NCBI RefSeq assembly: GCF_030269925.1
Contig: NC_085121.1
Span: forward strand, 451,501 to 515,500
DNA: 64,000 nucleotides
From: Bombyx mori
Lineage: Eukaryota; Arthropoda; Insecta; Lepidoptera; Bombycidae
Direction of reading: 5' to 3'
Position 1 is the first letter of the stretch. The number at the start of each line of letters is the position of its first letter. Positions 1 through 22,344 of this stretch are shown here, piece by piece. The notes beneath the pieces are model-generated. The model was not told the origin of the DNA. It ran no database searches and was given only the letters and a program-made list of their open reading frames with translations. Both the position numbers and the translations under genes were made by a program.

Positions 1-10
1 GGTCCTACAC
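1..10 (+). CDS. crb: crumbs: 3' end of an upstream exon (partial)
   Basis: Ten bases are followed at once by a strong donor (GTGAGT at 11-16). Read in phase with the next exon they give S-Y-T, so the joined protein runs SYTCVCGRGYCGAEC, a typical C-terminal half of an EGF-like repeat. The rest of this exon lies left of the window. Confidence 0.7.
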
Positions 11-370
11 GTGAGTAACCACATAATATACCCTAGTTGTTTGTTGTCTTCTGAAATCAGTTCAACCTTAGATCTGCGCGATCTCCCACCCGCTGTACTA
101 CCATCAACTGTTTATTTTCATAGATAATCTTTTTACTGAGCCGTAGATGGGAAGGTGTATAAAAAAATGGAAAATATGACATCAAAAATGACTTCGTCAC
201 AACGTAATTTTGAAGGTCCAGTGGGGGTGCGGGGGTAGAGGACGGGGCGGGGTACTTTTTTGTTTTTAATGGAATGATATTGAAATTTGATCGGTTGGTC
301 GAGCGGCCGCCTCCTCGCGCGGCACTCGCAGTAGAGTGCATGTTGTTAACGCGGCATTGTGTGCGCGCAG

Positions 371-536
371 CTGCGTGTGCGGGCGCGGCTACTGCGGCGC
401 GGAGTGCGCGCTCGTGGACCCGTGCGGCGCCGAGCCGTGCCAGCACGGGGCCGTGTGCGAGCAGCGCTGCGCCCGCGAGCCCGACTACGTGTGCCGCTGC
501 ACCGACGGCTGGGCCGGCAAGAACTGCACGCAGCAG
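371..536 (+). CDS. crb: crumbs exon encoding the last EGF-like repeats
   Basis: The exon follows a TGTGCGCGCAG acceptor and ends at CAG|GTCCGT. It finishes one EGF-like repeat (C-V-C-G-R-G-Y-C-G-A-E-C) and encodes another complete one, starting at VDPCGAEPCQHGAVCEQ and closing with CRCTDGWAGKNC. Spacing and the G-W-x-G-x-x-C ending fit EGF repeats of Crumbs, Notch and related proteins; the gene is fixed by the next exon, which carries the Crumbs tail. The exon starts with the third base of a codon and ends in phase 0, matching the following exon. It is very GC-rich against the AT-rich intron. The long minus-strand open frame over it is a shadow. Confidence 0.88.
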
Positions 537-662
537 GTCCGTCGTAATACTATACATGCCCTGCGGGGAACGTCCGCACAAATTTTGGTGAAAAATTCTT
601 ATAATGACGTGCACTGTTGTGCTCTTTATTTAACATGAAATTAAAGTCTGCCTCACTCACAG

Positions 663-902
663 GCCGTGGCGGAGGGGTCGGAGGGGACCAGCGACAACTC
701 GTCGGCCGTGCTGCTGGGGGTGGGGGGCGCGCTGGTGGCGCTGGCGCTGGCGGGCGGCGCGCTGGGAGCCCTGGGGGCGCAGGCCCGCCGCAAGCGAGCC
801 ACTCGCGGCACCTACTCTCCCTCCGGACAGGAGTACTGCAACCCTCGCGCGGAGATGCACCACCACGCGCTCAAGCCGCCTCCCGAAGAGAGACTCATAT
901 AG
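663..902 (+). CDS. crb: crumbs last exon: transmembrane helix and cytoplasmic tail
   Basis: Crumbs is a single-pass apical determinant of epithelial cells. Its short tail binds FERM proteins and the PDZ protein Stardust/Pals1. The exon follows TCACTCACAG and reads in phase 0 from AVAEGSEG. After about 14 residues comes a helix of about 28 small and hydrophobic residues ([20 protein letters not shown]...), then a basic stop-transfer stretch (ARRKRATR). The tail carries the juxtamembrane motif RGTYSPS, then [10 protein letters not shown], and ends PPPEERLI at a TAG. RGTY and terminal ERLI are the family hallmarks (established knowledge), so identification is firm. A His-rich HHHA stretch stands before [10 protein letters not shown] where I expect a shorter acidic segment in flies. 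The helix is unusually rich in Gly and Ala with GC-rich codons. Confidence 0.96.
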   Translation, partial: AVAEGSEGTSDNSSAVLLGVGGALVALALAGGALGALGAQARRKRATRGTYSPSGQEYCNPRAEMHHHALKPPPEERLI

Positions 903-1109
903 CGTCGGGAGGTACTCGACTGATGTAATGAGAAGCAGTTCTTTGGTAATTTATTGAGATTTCAGTGGAGTTTTTAGAACAACACGACAAGCCGCGCCCG
1001 GCCACTGTGTCATTTCCCCACCCTCGGGCACTTCCACATGTGCTATGAAATCAATACGCTCCCGATTGCACGTTTAAATCTGAAGAAATAACCAAATGAA
1101 ACAATCCGC

Positions 1110-1580
1110 ATGAGCATACAGAGGAGGGCCGTTCGGATTGTCGATAATCCCATTCTCACGGATCGCTTGGAACCTCTGGGTCTGCGGAGGAACTTCGGTT
1201 CCCTCTGTATTCTGTACCGTATGTTCCATGGGGAGTGCTCTGAGAAATTGTTCGAGATGATACCGGCATCTCGTTTTTACCATCGCACCGCCCGCCACCG
1301 GAGTAGAGTTCATCCATACTATCTGGAGCCACTGCGGTCATCTACAGTGCGTTTCCAGAGATCTTTTTTGCCACGTACCATCCGGCTATGGAATGAGCTC
1401 CCCTCCACGGTGTTTCCCGAGCGCTATGACCTGTCCTTCTTCAAACGAGGCTTGTGGAGAGTATTAAGCTGTAGGCAGCGACTTGGCTCTAGCCCCTGGC
1501 ATTGCTGAAGTCCATGAGCGACGGTAACCACTCACCGTCAGGTGGGCCGTATGCTCGTCTGCCTACAAGGGCAATAAAAA
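1110..1580 (+). mobile_element. CR1/Jockey-like LINE, 5'-truncated 3' end
   Basis: An open frame encodes the C-terminal end of a LINE reverse-transcriptase polyprotein: RRAVRIVDNPILTDRLEPLG, then FGSLCILYRMFHGECSE, then FQRSFLPRTIRLWNELPS, and FFKRGLWRVL. It is followed by the conserved 3' tail (GTAGGCAGCGACTTGGCTC) and a GCAATAAAAAA end. The reverse-transcriptase palm and the endonuclease are missing, so this copy is dead. It lies in the crumbs 3' flank in the same orientation. The frame is intact to CHC near 1505, suggesting a fairly young insertion. Exact clade is uncertain. Confidence 0.85.
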
Positions 1581-1839
1581 AAAAGCTCGCTCCTCGCGCC
1601 CCCCCTGTCCCCTAGGGGAGGGGGCAGCGGCGGGTCTCTCTCAGTGTCGGGGCTCGGACCCCCAATATTAAATGTACCGTATTTTTGTTCCTAACAGCCC
1701 AGCTCGCTGACGAAAGGAATCAAGGAACTAGACCGTGACGTCACCGCCGCGCCCAACACACGCGTGCGTCTCAATCTTTAGCTTTAAGAAGAAACGGTAG
1801 CTTTTAATTTAATTGTGTACTTAATGTTGTAACCGATCG

Positions 1840-1917
1840 AGCAGTGTTGCCAGTGTGAATTAGGTTACCATGAATGAAATAGTTAATTTATTAGATCGTT
1901 CGGCTGGCAACACTGCT
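1840..1917. repeat. 78-bp element with perfect 14-bp terminal inverted repeats
   Basis: AGCAGTGTTGCCAG at 1840-1853 is the exact reverse complement of CTGGCAACACTGCT at 1904-1917, with a 50-base AT-rich centre. If transcribed with crumbs it would form a stem-loop; it could also be a MITE remnant. Confidence 0.7.
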
Positions 1918-4900
1918 GGCTGGCGTGCACGACGTGACGACGTACAGTCCGACCCGAATTAGAATATTTGGAGACTGTTAAGTTATACATTCCGACTGAA
2001 CCAGCGGCTGTTGGCTGGCGGTCAGTCTCGCAAGTGATACCTCGGGGGAGTGTCGTATATTAATGAAATAATGCGGGTGTTTACATTCCAGAGATAAATA
2101 AAACTTTTCGTATATTTTAAGAATGAAATTGAATATTTACAAAAAGCAATATTTACACAATAAAAACGTTTTAATTGGTATGTGATTGTAAATGCAATAA
2201 TTTTAAGTACTTAGTTTTTAAGTAAATTTTAACTCAATTGATTTGAATACGTCTGAGTGCGGGACGTCGGCGGTACGTGGCGTCCGACTTGTTTGCATTC
2301 GTTTTAGTCATAAGGGACCAACGTTGTGGGCGGACCCCCCCCCCCGCGATTTGCAACACCGACAAATATTAAACGCATGTTACTTCGAGCTTTCCGACCG
2401 CTGCCCTGCCCTGCTCCACCTCCAGCGGTCGGGGGGGACCGGGGGACCAGGTCGAGGTGTCAACAAATCCACGCCACCTAGCGGATGCAGGCTGTAACTG
2501 GTGCCTGAACGCCCCTTCATATAGAAACAATATTTATGACTTTATAAAGAACTTATTGCAAATCGTTTTTACATGTGTTGTTACTTTGAATTTCCTTCGA
2601 GGGTCGTGGCTTCCCTTAAACTCTTGACATTGAACTTTTTTCTGCTTATTATTACTATATACTGCTCAAAGAATTTCCAAACTTTAGATACAAAGCAGTA
2701 ATAGAGGGATTAACTCCAGAAGAAGAATATCTAAACTGAAATAAACAATAAAATAATGAATTTGACTCAACAAAATGAACCACCGGCTTGACATATCGTG
2801 ACAGAATTGGCCTTTCATAACTCTTTAAATAAAATATAGTGTCCCCCGGGGGGCGCAGCGGGTCCCCGGCCCCCCATCCATCGGCGTCCCCTTCAGTAGG
2901 TGAACTGTAATCATGTTTAACGACGGTTGCTACTGGCAGAACTTAAAAATGTAATTTTATTCAAGTATTGTATCATTAATAGATCATTAAGGCATTAGTA
3001 TAATCAATTTTAGATATAGAAAAGTGATTTCAACAGACAAACAGTATTAACATATTATTACTGATAAGAATTGTTACGAATTAAATTAACGAAGTGCCTT
3101 ATTTTTGGGAAATGTTTTACACGCGTTGAGGTCCGCTGTGCGTCTGTTGAAACCCCCCGGGCGACCGAGTGAGCAGCAGCAACACCCCGGGACCGCTCCT
3201 GGACACGCTCGGCCGCCCGTGACCTAGCCTTTAAGTAAACGTGTATATGTGAAGCGTGCAAGATTCTAAATTACGTGTTAGTGAAGACGCACTCGCCCGC
3301 AGAAGGCGCGGCGCTCGTCCGTGCTCACGCGCGCTCACGAGCGCTCACTGACGCCGCGGGGCAAACGTAGTGCGCAACTATATATTAGACTTATTTACTT
3401 AACATATATATACTTGAATTGAATGAAAAAAAACAACACAAACAAGAAGTCAGTAATTATAAAACTCGATCCGACCTCCATTCTGTATCGCGATTATGTA
3501 TAAATCAATACAAATAAATTCTCATAAAATTATACAAAATTCAAATACGGTCTTTGTTAGATCCTTTTCAGATAAACTATTTAGAAGATTTTTCCGTCGG
3601 CTGGCAGTAGGGCACGGTCATGTAGGAAGCTTATATGTATGTAGCTGCGAGCTAAGACTTTTATAATAATTATTATGTTTGTATTCCTCTATTAGATTTT
3701 TTCTCTTTATCTTTACCTATATTATGTACTAATAGTACGGAGCGTGTAGTACGAGCCCCCGGGGGCGCAGTCTCCGCGCGGAACTTACTTGGATCTGTGC
3801 CTTTTAGAATACATTGCGGCATTTTCTTTTCAAAACGAGATTATTTACTTCTTAACTTTGAATACTTTCTATTTTCACTCGCGCACACACTGTCGGAGAG
3901 CGAGCAGCTGTCAGTGAAGATATCGTGAGGAGGTTCCTTCAGAGTTGTAGCTTGAGCCCACGGGCAGCACTGCGCCGCTACAACCGGTCACTTCGCCGGC
4001 TCCTACTATACGATCGCTTTGTTCCACAACTACCCTCTCGATCCAAATCTAATATACACTGACAGAGATGTAATCTGCGAATTGTAATGTAAATATTATG
4101 TATGTATAGGGGGGAGGGGGCGCGTGGTGTATCGGTCAGCCGAAGCGATATATGGATCATTGGTGCAGTGGGATAAGAGTTAATAATATCGAAATTAATA
4201 TTTCTATTGATAGTTTTAAGTTTAGTAATAGTATAGGTTTGCGGTGCGACGCGATATTAGGTCCGCGGCAAGATTTTGTAAGTTATTAGTTCTGTTGGCG
4301 CGCTGGTTGTCCAGCCAAGTGGCTCTTCTCGTGGCTCCGTTCGAACCTGCCGTAAAGTGCGAGTGCTCACCGCTCGTGAACTATTAGCGATTCTAGGATA
4401 TATTATTGGAATATCATTGAACAGGGAAGTGTAAAAGCCAATAAGATATTTATTATTAAAATCGTAATCCCTCGCCGCGTCGGACAGTGTCCTCCCCCCG
4501 CGCCTCTCTCATAGTTTGTAGTTTCACTTATATTAATAAACCAGTACGGTAGAACCATTCCAATTACTTAACTAAACCACATTCCTATAGTACCTTGTAT
4601 AGACGAGAGTAGCATACTGAGGTAATTCATTTTAATTTTATTGATTTTCTGATACAACGATAACGATACACAACTTATTGTTATTAAAATTTTAGTGACT
4701 GGACCGTCTATAAAGAGACTCATGCGAAGAACTGACGTTTTGAATCATACGAAGATATTGTATTTTAGTATTTAACTGTACGTGTTGCGACTAACCGTAA
4801 CATAGTATATATTGTTGTTTAATATCCAAGTAATTTATAAATCGTAACAGTATTAAGAATTTAACTTCCATTCAACATTAAACTGTTGAACAAAATAAGA

Positions 4901-5361
4901 GTGGCGACGCGTGCGGCGGAGTGCCGGTGCCTCTAGCAGTTGAGAGGCGATGCGAGACCTCCCGCCCTCCCGCGCCGCGACTGGTCAGAGCATTGAACTT
5001 TGACACGCGCGCGGTATTTTAAATTTATCGACTAACGTAATCTAATCTTAGTTAATATACTGTGTAAATACGTGTGTGCAGCGCGGCTGTGTGGTGAGAC
5101 TTGCGAAAAACAGTTACCGTCCACCATCATCTCTTTTTACTTAAACTTTTAAATAATCGACTAAACGTTGTAGTCTTTAAGTATTGCGAAGTGTGTAAAT
5201 ATCACGAGTTTTACGATTTTATTATATTATTAAGACACTAAGTGTAGTGATGTGTAATGTTAAGTAAAATGTACTTAAATTGTTAACTATGAGATTGAAA
5301 TTAATGTACGAAGTGTGATGATTCATTTTGTGTTCAGCACGCCGCCTGTTGGCCTCTACTC

Positions 5362-5367
5362 AATAAA
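5362..5367 (+). terminator. candidate crumbs poly(A) signal
   Basis: AATAAA followed within 30 bases by a T/GT-rich downstream element. It faces the opposing poly(A) signal at 5666-5671. A nearer AATAAA at 2097-2102 could be used instead. Confidence 0.45.
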
Positions 5368-5665
5368 CAAATATACTTATGAATTTGTTTCATTCTTTTA
5401 CTTTTACCAAAAATTTACCAAAGAAAACCGACTTGTAACAAAATAAGAACCGAACAACTCTATTCGAAGACTCTTAAATATTAAACATTATTAAGCGTAA
5501 TTAAAAAATCAGTCAGATAAAAAAAGTCCTAGAAATCGATTTATCTAGACAATAGTTCGGAGCTTACGAACACACATAAAACACATTCGAATAGGGAACT
5601 TCATTTTTTAAGTCGTTTAACAAAAGTAACAAAATAAAACAACAAATCGAATTCTAAACGCGTCC

Positions 5666-5671
5666 TTTATT
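5666..5671 (-). terminator. poly(A) signal of the FAM102-family gene
   Basis: AATAAA on the minus strand (TTTATT on plus) is followed downstream by a long GT/T-rich stretch (GATTTGTTGTTTTATTTTG), a good cleavage context. It lies 1.6 kb past the inferred stop codon. Confidence 0.6.
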
Positions 5672-6660
5672 CAATACTGTACAGACTTCCGGACAACATG
5701 TCCCCCCGCCCCCCGCTACATTACCGCGGCGCTGTTCCGGGTCAACGACCCTGTAATGTTTAACAAAATACAAAAACGTAACCTACAATATAAAGTCACA
5801 ATACAGCACTAATCATAACGTTTGAATCACAGCTGACACCGATGTGTCGACCCGGAACAGCGCCGGCGCCCGCGGGCCGCACCACGATGTCACAACTAAA
5901 TATTTGATAGCTCAATCCGCACCAGGGACGCTCCGCCCCCCGGCCCCCTCGTGGGGAGAGGGGGGAGCGCCCAGGACCGACTGCTCCGTCACGTCGAACG
6001 TAGTACAGACGAAATTGTTTAGATGGACATTACTCGATAATGTCTTCTAACTCGATTCCTCTGAACAATATCTGAGGTAAGTATTGGTGAACAGCACGAA
6101 CTTAGATAAGTGGAGGAAGCGCCGTGGCTAGTCATTACATAGGAACATTAAATCGTCGTGCGGCTCCCCTTACAATCGCAACCCCCGGTCGGCACAGTGG
6201 CACACACGGGACAGCGGTGGCTCGTCCGCGCGGGACACAACGTGCGCCCGCCCTTAGATACAAAATGAAAACAAACAACATGTATGGCACGCGCGTGACG
6301 TCACGCCGCGCCGCCGCGCAACTATACACAATAAATTAATATAAGCATAATATTTAACTGGTTTAATTTAAATTAACAATTAGCACGCATCGCGCTGTAC
6401 GCGGCACTACGCGGCACAACGCGGCCGAAGTGGGCCGGGCCCGCGCGCCCGCCACAGAGCACGAACAACAATATCTAAACATTGAAACATAGTCCGCAGT
6501 AGATTAATACATTTGAAACATATTTTATGATTGTTGTTATTTTACAAATTGTATTGCAATAAAATGATGTCTCTTGTTGCTTTCGTCGCATAATTAAATA
6601 TGGAAGTGTTCACTCGGTGCTGGCAGCGCACGCGAGCAGGTGGCACACGCAGAGGGGGCG

Positions 6661-6712
6661 CGTCACGTCGCGTCACGTCACGCCACGTCACGTCGCGTCA
6701 CGCCGCGTCACG
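6661..6712. repeat. imperfect TGACG/CGTCA pentamer array
   Basis: About ten tandem 5-base units of CGTCA alternating with CGTCG, CGCCA and CGCCG variants, inside the FAM102-family 3' UTR. On the minus strand it reads as repeated TGACG, the core of a CRE half-site. Confidence 0.75.
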
Positions 6713-7300
6713 AGACCTTCCTCGGTGACGCCCTCCTCAAATACCGTTGGCTACCTGGAATCGTTTTACGGTATTGAAATATTTCATTCTCAAGACAGAA
6801 GAAAAAGAACTGACAGACCCTGTAAAACCTAAACCAGGAAACTTAAATGACTTGAAAAGTAAAAGTCTCCCTGGGGACCGGAGCGGAAGGGGAAGGTCGC
6901 GATTGTTTTAATTCTTTGAGCGCGAACCGTCGATAGATCGACTCCCTATTAAGGCGTATAAAGTTCGGAGCGTCAGAATACCGACTATTTACGCAGTTTG
7001 ATTATGGGCATTTGGTATCGACCTCTACAGACGCGCATAACGTTTTAAATAAGTTAATAACATTCATAGATAACTATTTAAAATTATGTTGCTGTGAATT
7101 TTGCATTTCTTTTTATATATTTTTTAACTTATAGTTTCATTTATTTTTCTCAATAATCCTTTAAAATTTTCTGCAAAATAAAAGCATCAAATTACGATGA
7201 TTAAGTGATGGAACAAATGTAGCATCTTTTAAGAGAATGCCGCTTATAAATTGGAATCGTATTAATTTCCTAATAATGTAATTATCGTTTCGGGGGCGTG

Positions 7301-18810
<11,510 letters not shown>

Positions 18811-18813
18811 TCA

Positions 18814-19110
18814 TCTATACTTTAATATATAAAAATGAATTGCTGTTCGTTAGTCTCGCTAAAAATCGAGAACGGCTGGACAGATTTGGCTAATTTTGCT
18901 CTTGAATTACTTGTGGAAGTCCAGAGAAGGTTTTAAAGGTAGATAAATATGAAAATGCTCGGAATTAAATAAAAATAAGAATTTTGTTTTCCCTTTGATG
19001 TGTCCCCTGTCGGACGGATTTCTTTTGTTTGTTTTAAGTTTATTTTATACAAAAGTTTAGGTCTTTTATTTATCGATTTAGGCACTACAAAGTCTGCCGG
19101 GTCAGCTAGT
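18814..19110 (+). mobile_element. Helitron-like element (GGGTCAGCTAGT family)
   Basis: Starts TCTATACTTTAATATATAAA and ends CTGCCGGGTCAGCTAGT. The 5' TC and 3' CTAGT ends without inverted repeats or target duplication fit non-autonomous Helitrons. Copies of the same family lie at 25070-25338 and 48684-48974, both minus. It starts 30 bp upstream of a FAM102 exon. Confidence 0.75.
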
Positions 19111-19354
19111 ACTAATATATAAATCTACAGTGGTTTTTACGGATGTCCCGTTATAACTACCGAACTATGCATCCAATTAACTTGAAACTTGGTATCCATG
19201 TAGAAAATACATGTACTTAATGTATAGGCTAATATTTATCGGTGTTGGACTCCCTACACCAGTTGCAGGGGCGTTAATGATGAGAATCTTTGTGGGGGTG
19301 AGAAATAATAATGTTGATTTTAAATGCCTAGCGAAGCGGCCGGGTACAGCTAGT
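19111..19354 (+). mobile_element. second Helitron-like element, directly abutting
   Basis: Begins where the previous element ends and finishes CGGGTACAGCTAGT. It is a different family with the same CTAGT end and the GCGAAGCGG...GGGTA subterminal motif. Confidence 0.6.
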
Positions 19355-19674
19355 TTCTCATACGAACGACGCTTACGAGGCCAATTAATGAGTCGGTAAT
19401 GAAAGCGGATGTCGTCCACCTCATGCCTGGTGCGTCGGTGCTGGCGGACATCTCAATAGATCCTAGCCGAAGTTTAATAAATCAATAACATATTGATCAA
19501 GACTGACCGGCAAAAAGTAGTTGAGGACAGTCAAAGACCAGGTTCAGTGATGTGGATTGGGAGAGGCCTATGTCCAGCAGTGGACGACTGTGGGCTGATG
19601 ATGATGATATCAAACAAACAGTAATCGCCTACGGTCATGTCATTTGCAACGTCAACAGGTTATTCAACAACTTC

Positions 19675-19927
19675 ACTGGTGGTAGGACCTCTTGTGAGTC
19701 CGCGCGGGTAGGTACCACCACCCTGCCTATTTCTGCCGTGAAGCAGTAATGCGTTTCGGTTTGAAGGGCGGGGCAGCCGTTGTAACTATACTTGAGACCT
19801 TAGAGCTTATATCTCAAGTTGGGTGGCACGTTGTAGATGTCTATGGGCTCCAGTAACCACTTAACATCAGGTTGGCTGTGAGCTCGTTCACCCATCTAAG
19901 CAATAAAAAAACAAAAAACAAAAAAAG
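19675..19927 (+). mobile_element. Bm1 SINE lacking the tRNA head
   Basis: Runs from ACTGGTGGTAGGACCTCTTG to CCCATCTAAGCAATAAAAAA. Many copies here begin at this same ACTGGTGGTAGG point. Confidence 0.88.
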
Positions 19928-20262
19928 TTACGAAAGGGCATTCACGAGAACTCCAGAACACATTTCATATATTCACACATAACCACCAGTGGAGTTCGGG
20001 TTCCCTCCTACACATGCTTACTGCATGGATGGCGGCGATGATATCTGGTAACTTTATAGTTATTGCTGGCAAGTTAAGGAAGGAGAAGTTCAAAAAGAAA
20101 CCACTCAGATGTAAAAGGATAACATTCGTTCTGTAAAACGTATGACACGTTTAGCGTAAAAAACGAACAGCTTCCGTCGGCGGCGCGGCGTTGTCGTGTG
20201 TATTTATTTATATCACGCGTGTGTTCAGTCAACGAAACACAAATTATATTTTTTGTAAACTA
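19928..20262. other. no recognisable feature
   Basis: Unique-looking AT-rich sequence; no coding signal. Confidence 0.5.
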
Positions 20263-20661
20263 TCTATATATTAATACGTGAAGCAAAAACTTTGTATTCC
20301 TTTCGACGGAGGAGTATGAAATTTTCCACACTTATAGAGAATATAGAGAAGAAGTGCACAATGCTAATTTTTTTTTTAAAAATGCATAAAAGATACATTA
20401 AATCAATAAAAAAAACATTACACACACTACATACCGTTTATTAGACGCACACACGCATGCATAGTATTTATTGTCAAACTTTTGTTCTTGACGTCTGTGG
20501 TCAAATTGCGATTAAATTTTGTTTGTCTTTGTTAATGTTTTTTAAACTGTAGTCTTGGCGAAATTTGTGATTATAGAAGTATAAAATACAATCATAATAG
20601 TGTACAAACTTACAATTCCAATTAATTATTGTCGAATTTCGACTACTGCGGGACCTCTAGT
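20263..20661 (+). mobile_element. Helitron-like element (GTCGAATTTCGAC hairpin family), copy 1
   Basis: Starts TCTATATATTAATACGTGAA and ends with hairpin GTCGAATTTCGAC, then TACTGCGGGACCTCTAGT. A hairpin about 10 bases before CTAGT is the classic Helitron 3' terminator. Three more copies are in this window. Confidence 0.85.
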
Positions 20662-20769
20662 TTAATTTAATTATTTGGACATGGCGATGTGAAAGGCGCT
20701 TTCATTCACTTATTACAGTGTGTACAAGTTTTAACTAAATTTTTCTAGCGACTACACTCGTTAATTTAA

Positions 20770-20965
20770 AAAAAAAACTATCCCTCGGTTATGATACTCT
20801 TTTCCGGGTAAAAGACGCCCTATGTTTTATTTTGTACTTCTGATAATGTGTACGCAAAATATCATGACGATCGGTTGAGTGGTTAAGACGTGAACAAATA
20901 AACAAACACTATCGCTTTTATATTTACATATTTTTTTCATCCACCCATCTAAACAATAAAAAAAG
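20770..20965 (+). repeat. LINE-like 3' UTR fragment with a Bm1 tail end
   Basis: Contains ATCATGACGATCGGTTGAGT and GGTTAAGACGTGAACAAATA, a motif common near 3' ends of lepidopteran repeats, followed by the last 30 bases of Bm1 (CCACCCATCTAAACAATAAA). Confidence 0.45.
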
Positions 20966-22344
20966 CAACCATTATGGACTAATAATATATTATCGGAGAT
21001 AAAAGCCATTAGATCTTTTTACACGCTTTTGTTAGCATGTTACGCATGTTTGCTTTTATGTAACGGAATGGACTTCAAGACCTCCGATCAACCTGGAAAT
21101 TTGCATACGCCTCAACGACCGATGGCGACAAAATAATTTTATAACTTCGCTCTAATCCAGAATCAATAAGATAAAAAAATTACTTCGGTTTGCTACATAA
21201 CTAAGCGTGTTCTTTTTAATTTTTAAACTACACATTTTACGAAAGTAAGTTCTAGATTTCTATAACAAGTAATTTATGTCGATGATTGAATCCATTGACA
21301 TTGTTATCAGCCCATCTGCGTAACCCAATTAATATATTATGTACGAGGAAGACATGTCGTGAGATGTTCTCGAAAGTTTATCGATCTAATATGTTTGTTT
21401 GTATTTTGTATTTACAGGTGGATATGAAATCCAATCTACTGCAATACAAAGTCACTGCAGCCTACATGGATCACTTGGGTGGACTTCAAGAGTTGTGTCA
21501 ACAGAACAATCAACCCCAACAAAGTGTTCGTGCTCTGACACGGGCAAAACCGTCCGGCACGAGATCTCTAATTCGATCCTGGGATACCTATGTAAAATTT
21601 TCCAAGTTGTCTTATACCAAATCCACCAGTATACAATCTGGTAACGGCAAAGGAATAATAGAATCTTTGTGTAGTTAAATCACAGGTACCTACCGACGAA
21701 TTAGTTTAGGTCCTTTAATTTTTTTGCCTTCACTATATGGTGAGGTGACCACTATATATACAACCACGACCCGCCTGGTTTTAAATAGCTTCCGTATGTC
21801 CACGACAACGTAATCGTGCTACCCAACTTGAAACGAGAAATCTCCGTCGTACTTACTGTTTATCGGCTATTTCACCATTCAAACCGAAGCATGATACAGG
21901 CAGGATGGTCGTGACAGTAACTAAGGTTTGGATTGAGTACTGTGTAAATAGCGCAAGACTTGCTGCCTATACCACGGTTAAGCTTATTTCAGCTACGATA
22001 CACTCAGACTTGAAGCATAGGATGGCGAGTCGCAACTGAGACTGTTCTCAGGTCTCCTATTGGATAGCGTCATTCACATTACGGTATTATATACCGGCCG
22101 CCATACAAGACGCAAAACTCGTTTTTTATAGCGAAGAAAACAATATTTTTTTGTTAAGAATGTTCAAGAGAGTCCGACGCGGGCTAGTGAATTAATACCA
22201 TATACACGAGCAGCCGAGTGAATCCGGTTTGCAAGTGCGACTGTACTATACTGTAGGTTGTGCTCCTGAATATCGGACCCTTAAACGCACTGACCGGACT
22301 ACGTTTTGTGTCACTAAAACTATCGAAATAATCAGATAGCGGCT
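20966..22344. other. unassigned stretch with one unrecognised open frame
   Basis: A plus-strand frame at 21286-21678 (130 codons) sits after TTGTATTTACAG at 21418 and includes VDMKSNLLQYKVTAAYMDHL. I recognise no domain. A second open frame overlaps it. No sign of purifying selection can be judged here. The rest is AT-rich. Confidence 0.3.

Larger units (their letters stand above)
903..5390 (+). other. crumbs 3' UTR / downstream flank
   Basis: No coding exon is visible over this 4.5 kb. It holds a LINE 3' end at 1110-1580, an inverted repeat at 1840-1917, C/G-rich islands near 2330-2470, 2840-2890 and 3150-3360, and AT-rich sequence. AATAAA occurs at 2097-2102 and 5362-5367. The second is followed by T/GT-rich sequence (TTTGTTTCATTC), as expected at a cleavage site. 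How much is transcribed with crb is inference. Confidence 0.45.
5645..7300 (-). other. 3' UTR of the FAM102-family gene
   Basis: About 1.65 kb between the stop codon (7301-7303) and the poly(A) signal. No coding potential. It contains GC-rich stretches (5930-5990, 6150-6310, 6390-6470) and an imperfect pentanucleotide array at 6661-6712. Short frames in both strands over the GC-rich parts are compositional artefacts. Confidence 0.6.

Noticed and set aside
57..614. 185-codon minus-strand frame
   Set aside because: It is the shadow of the GC-rich crumbs exon and intron; Ala/Arg-rich, no splice or domain support.
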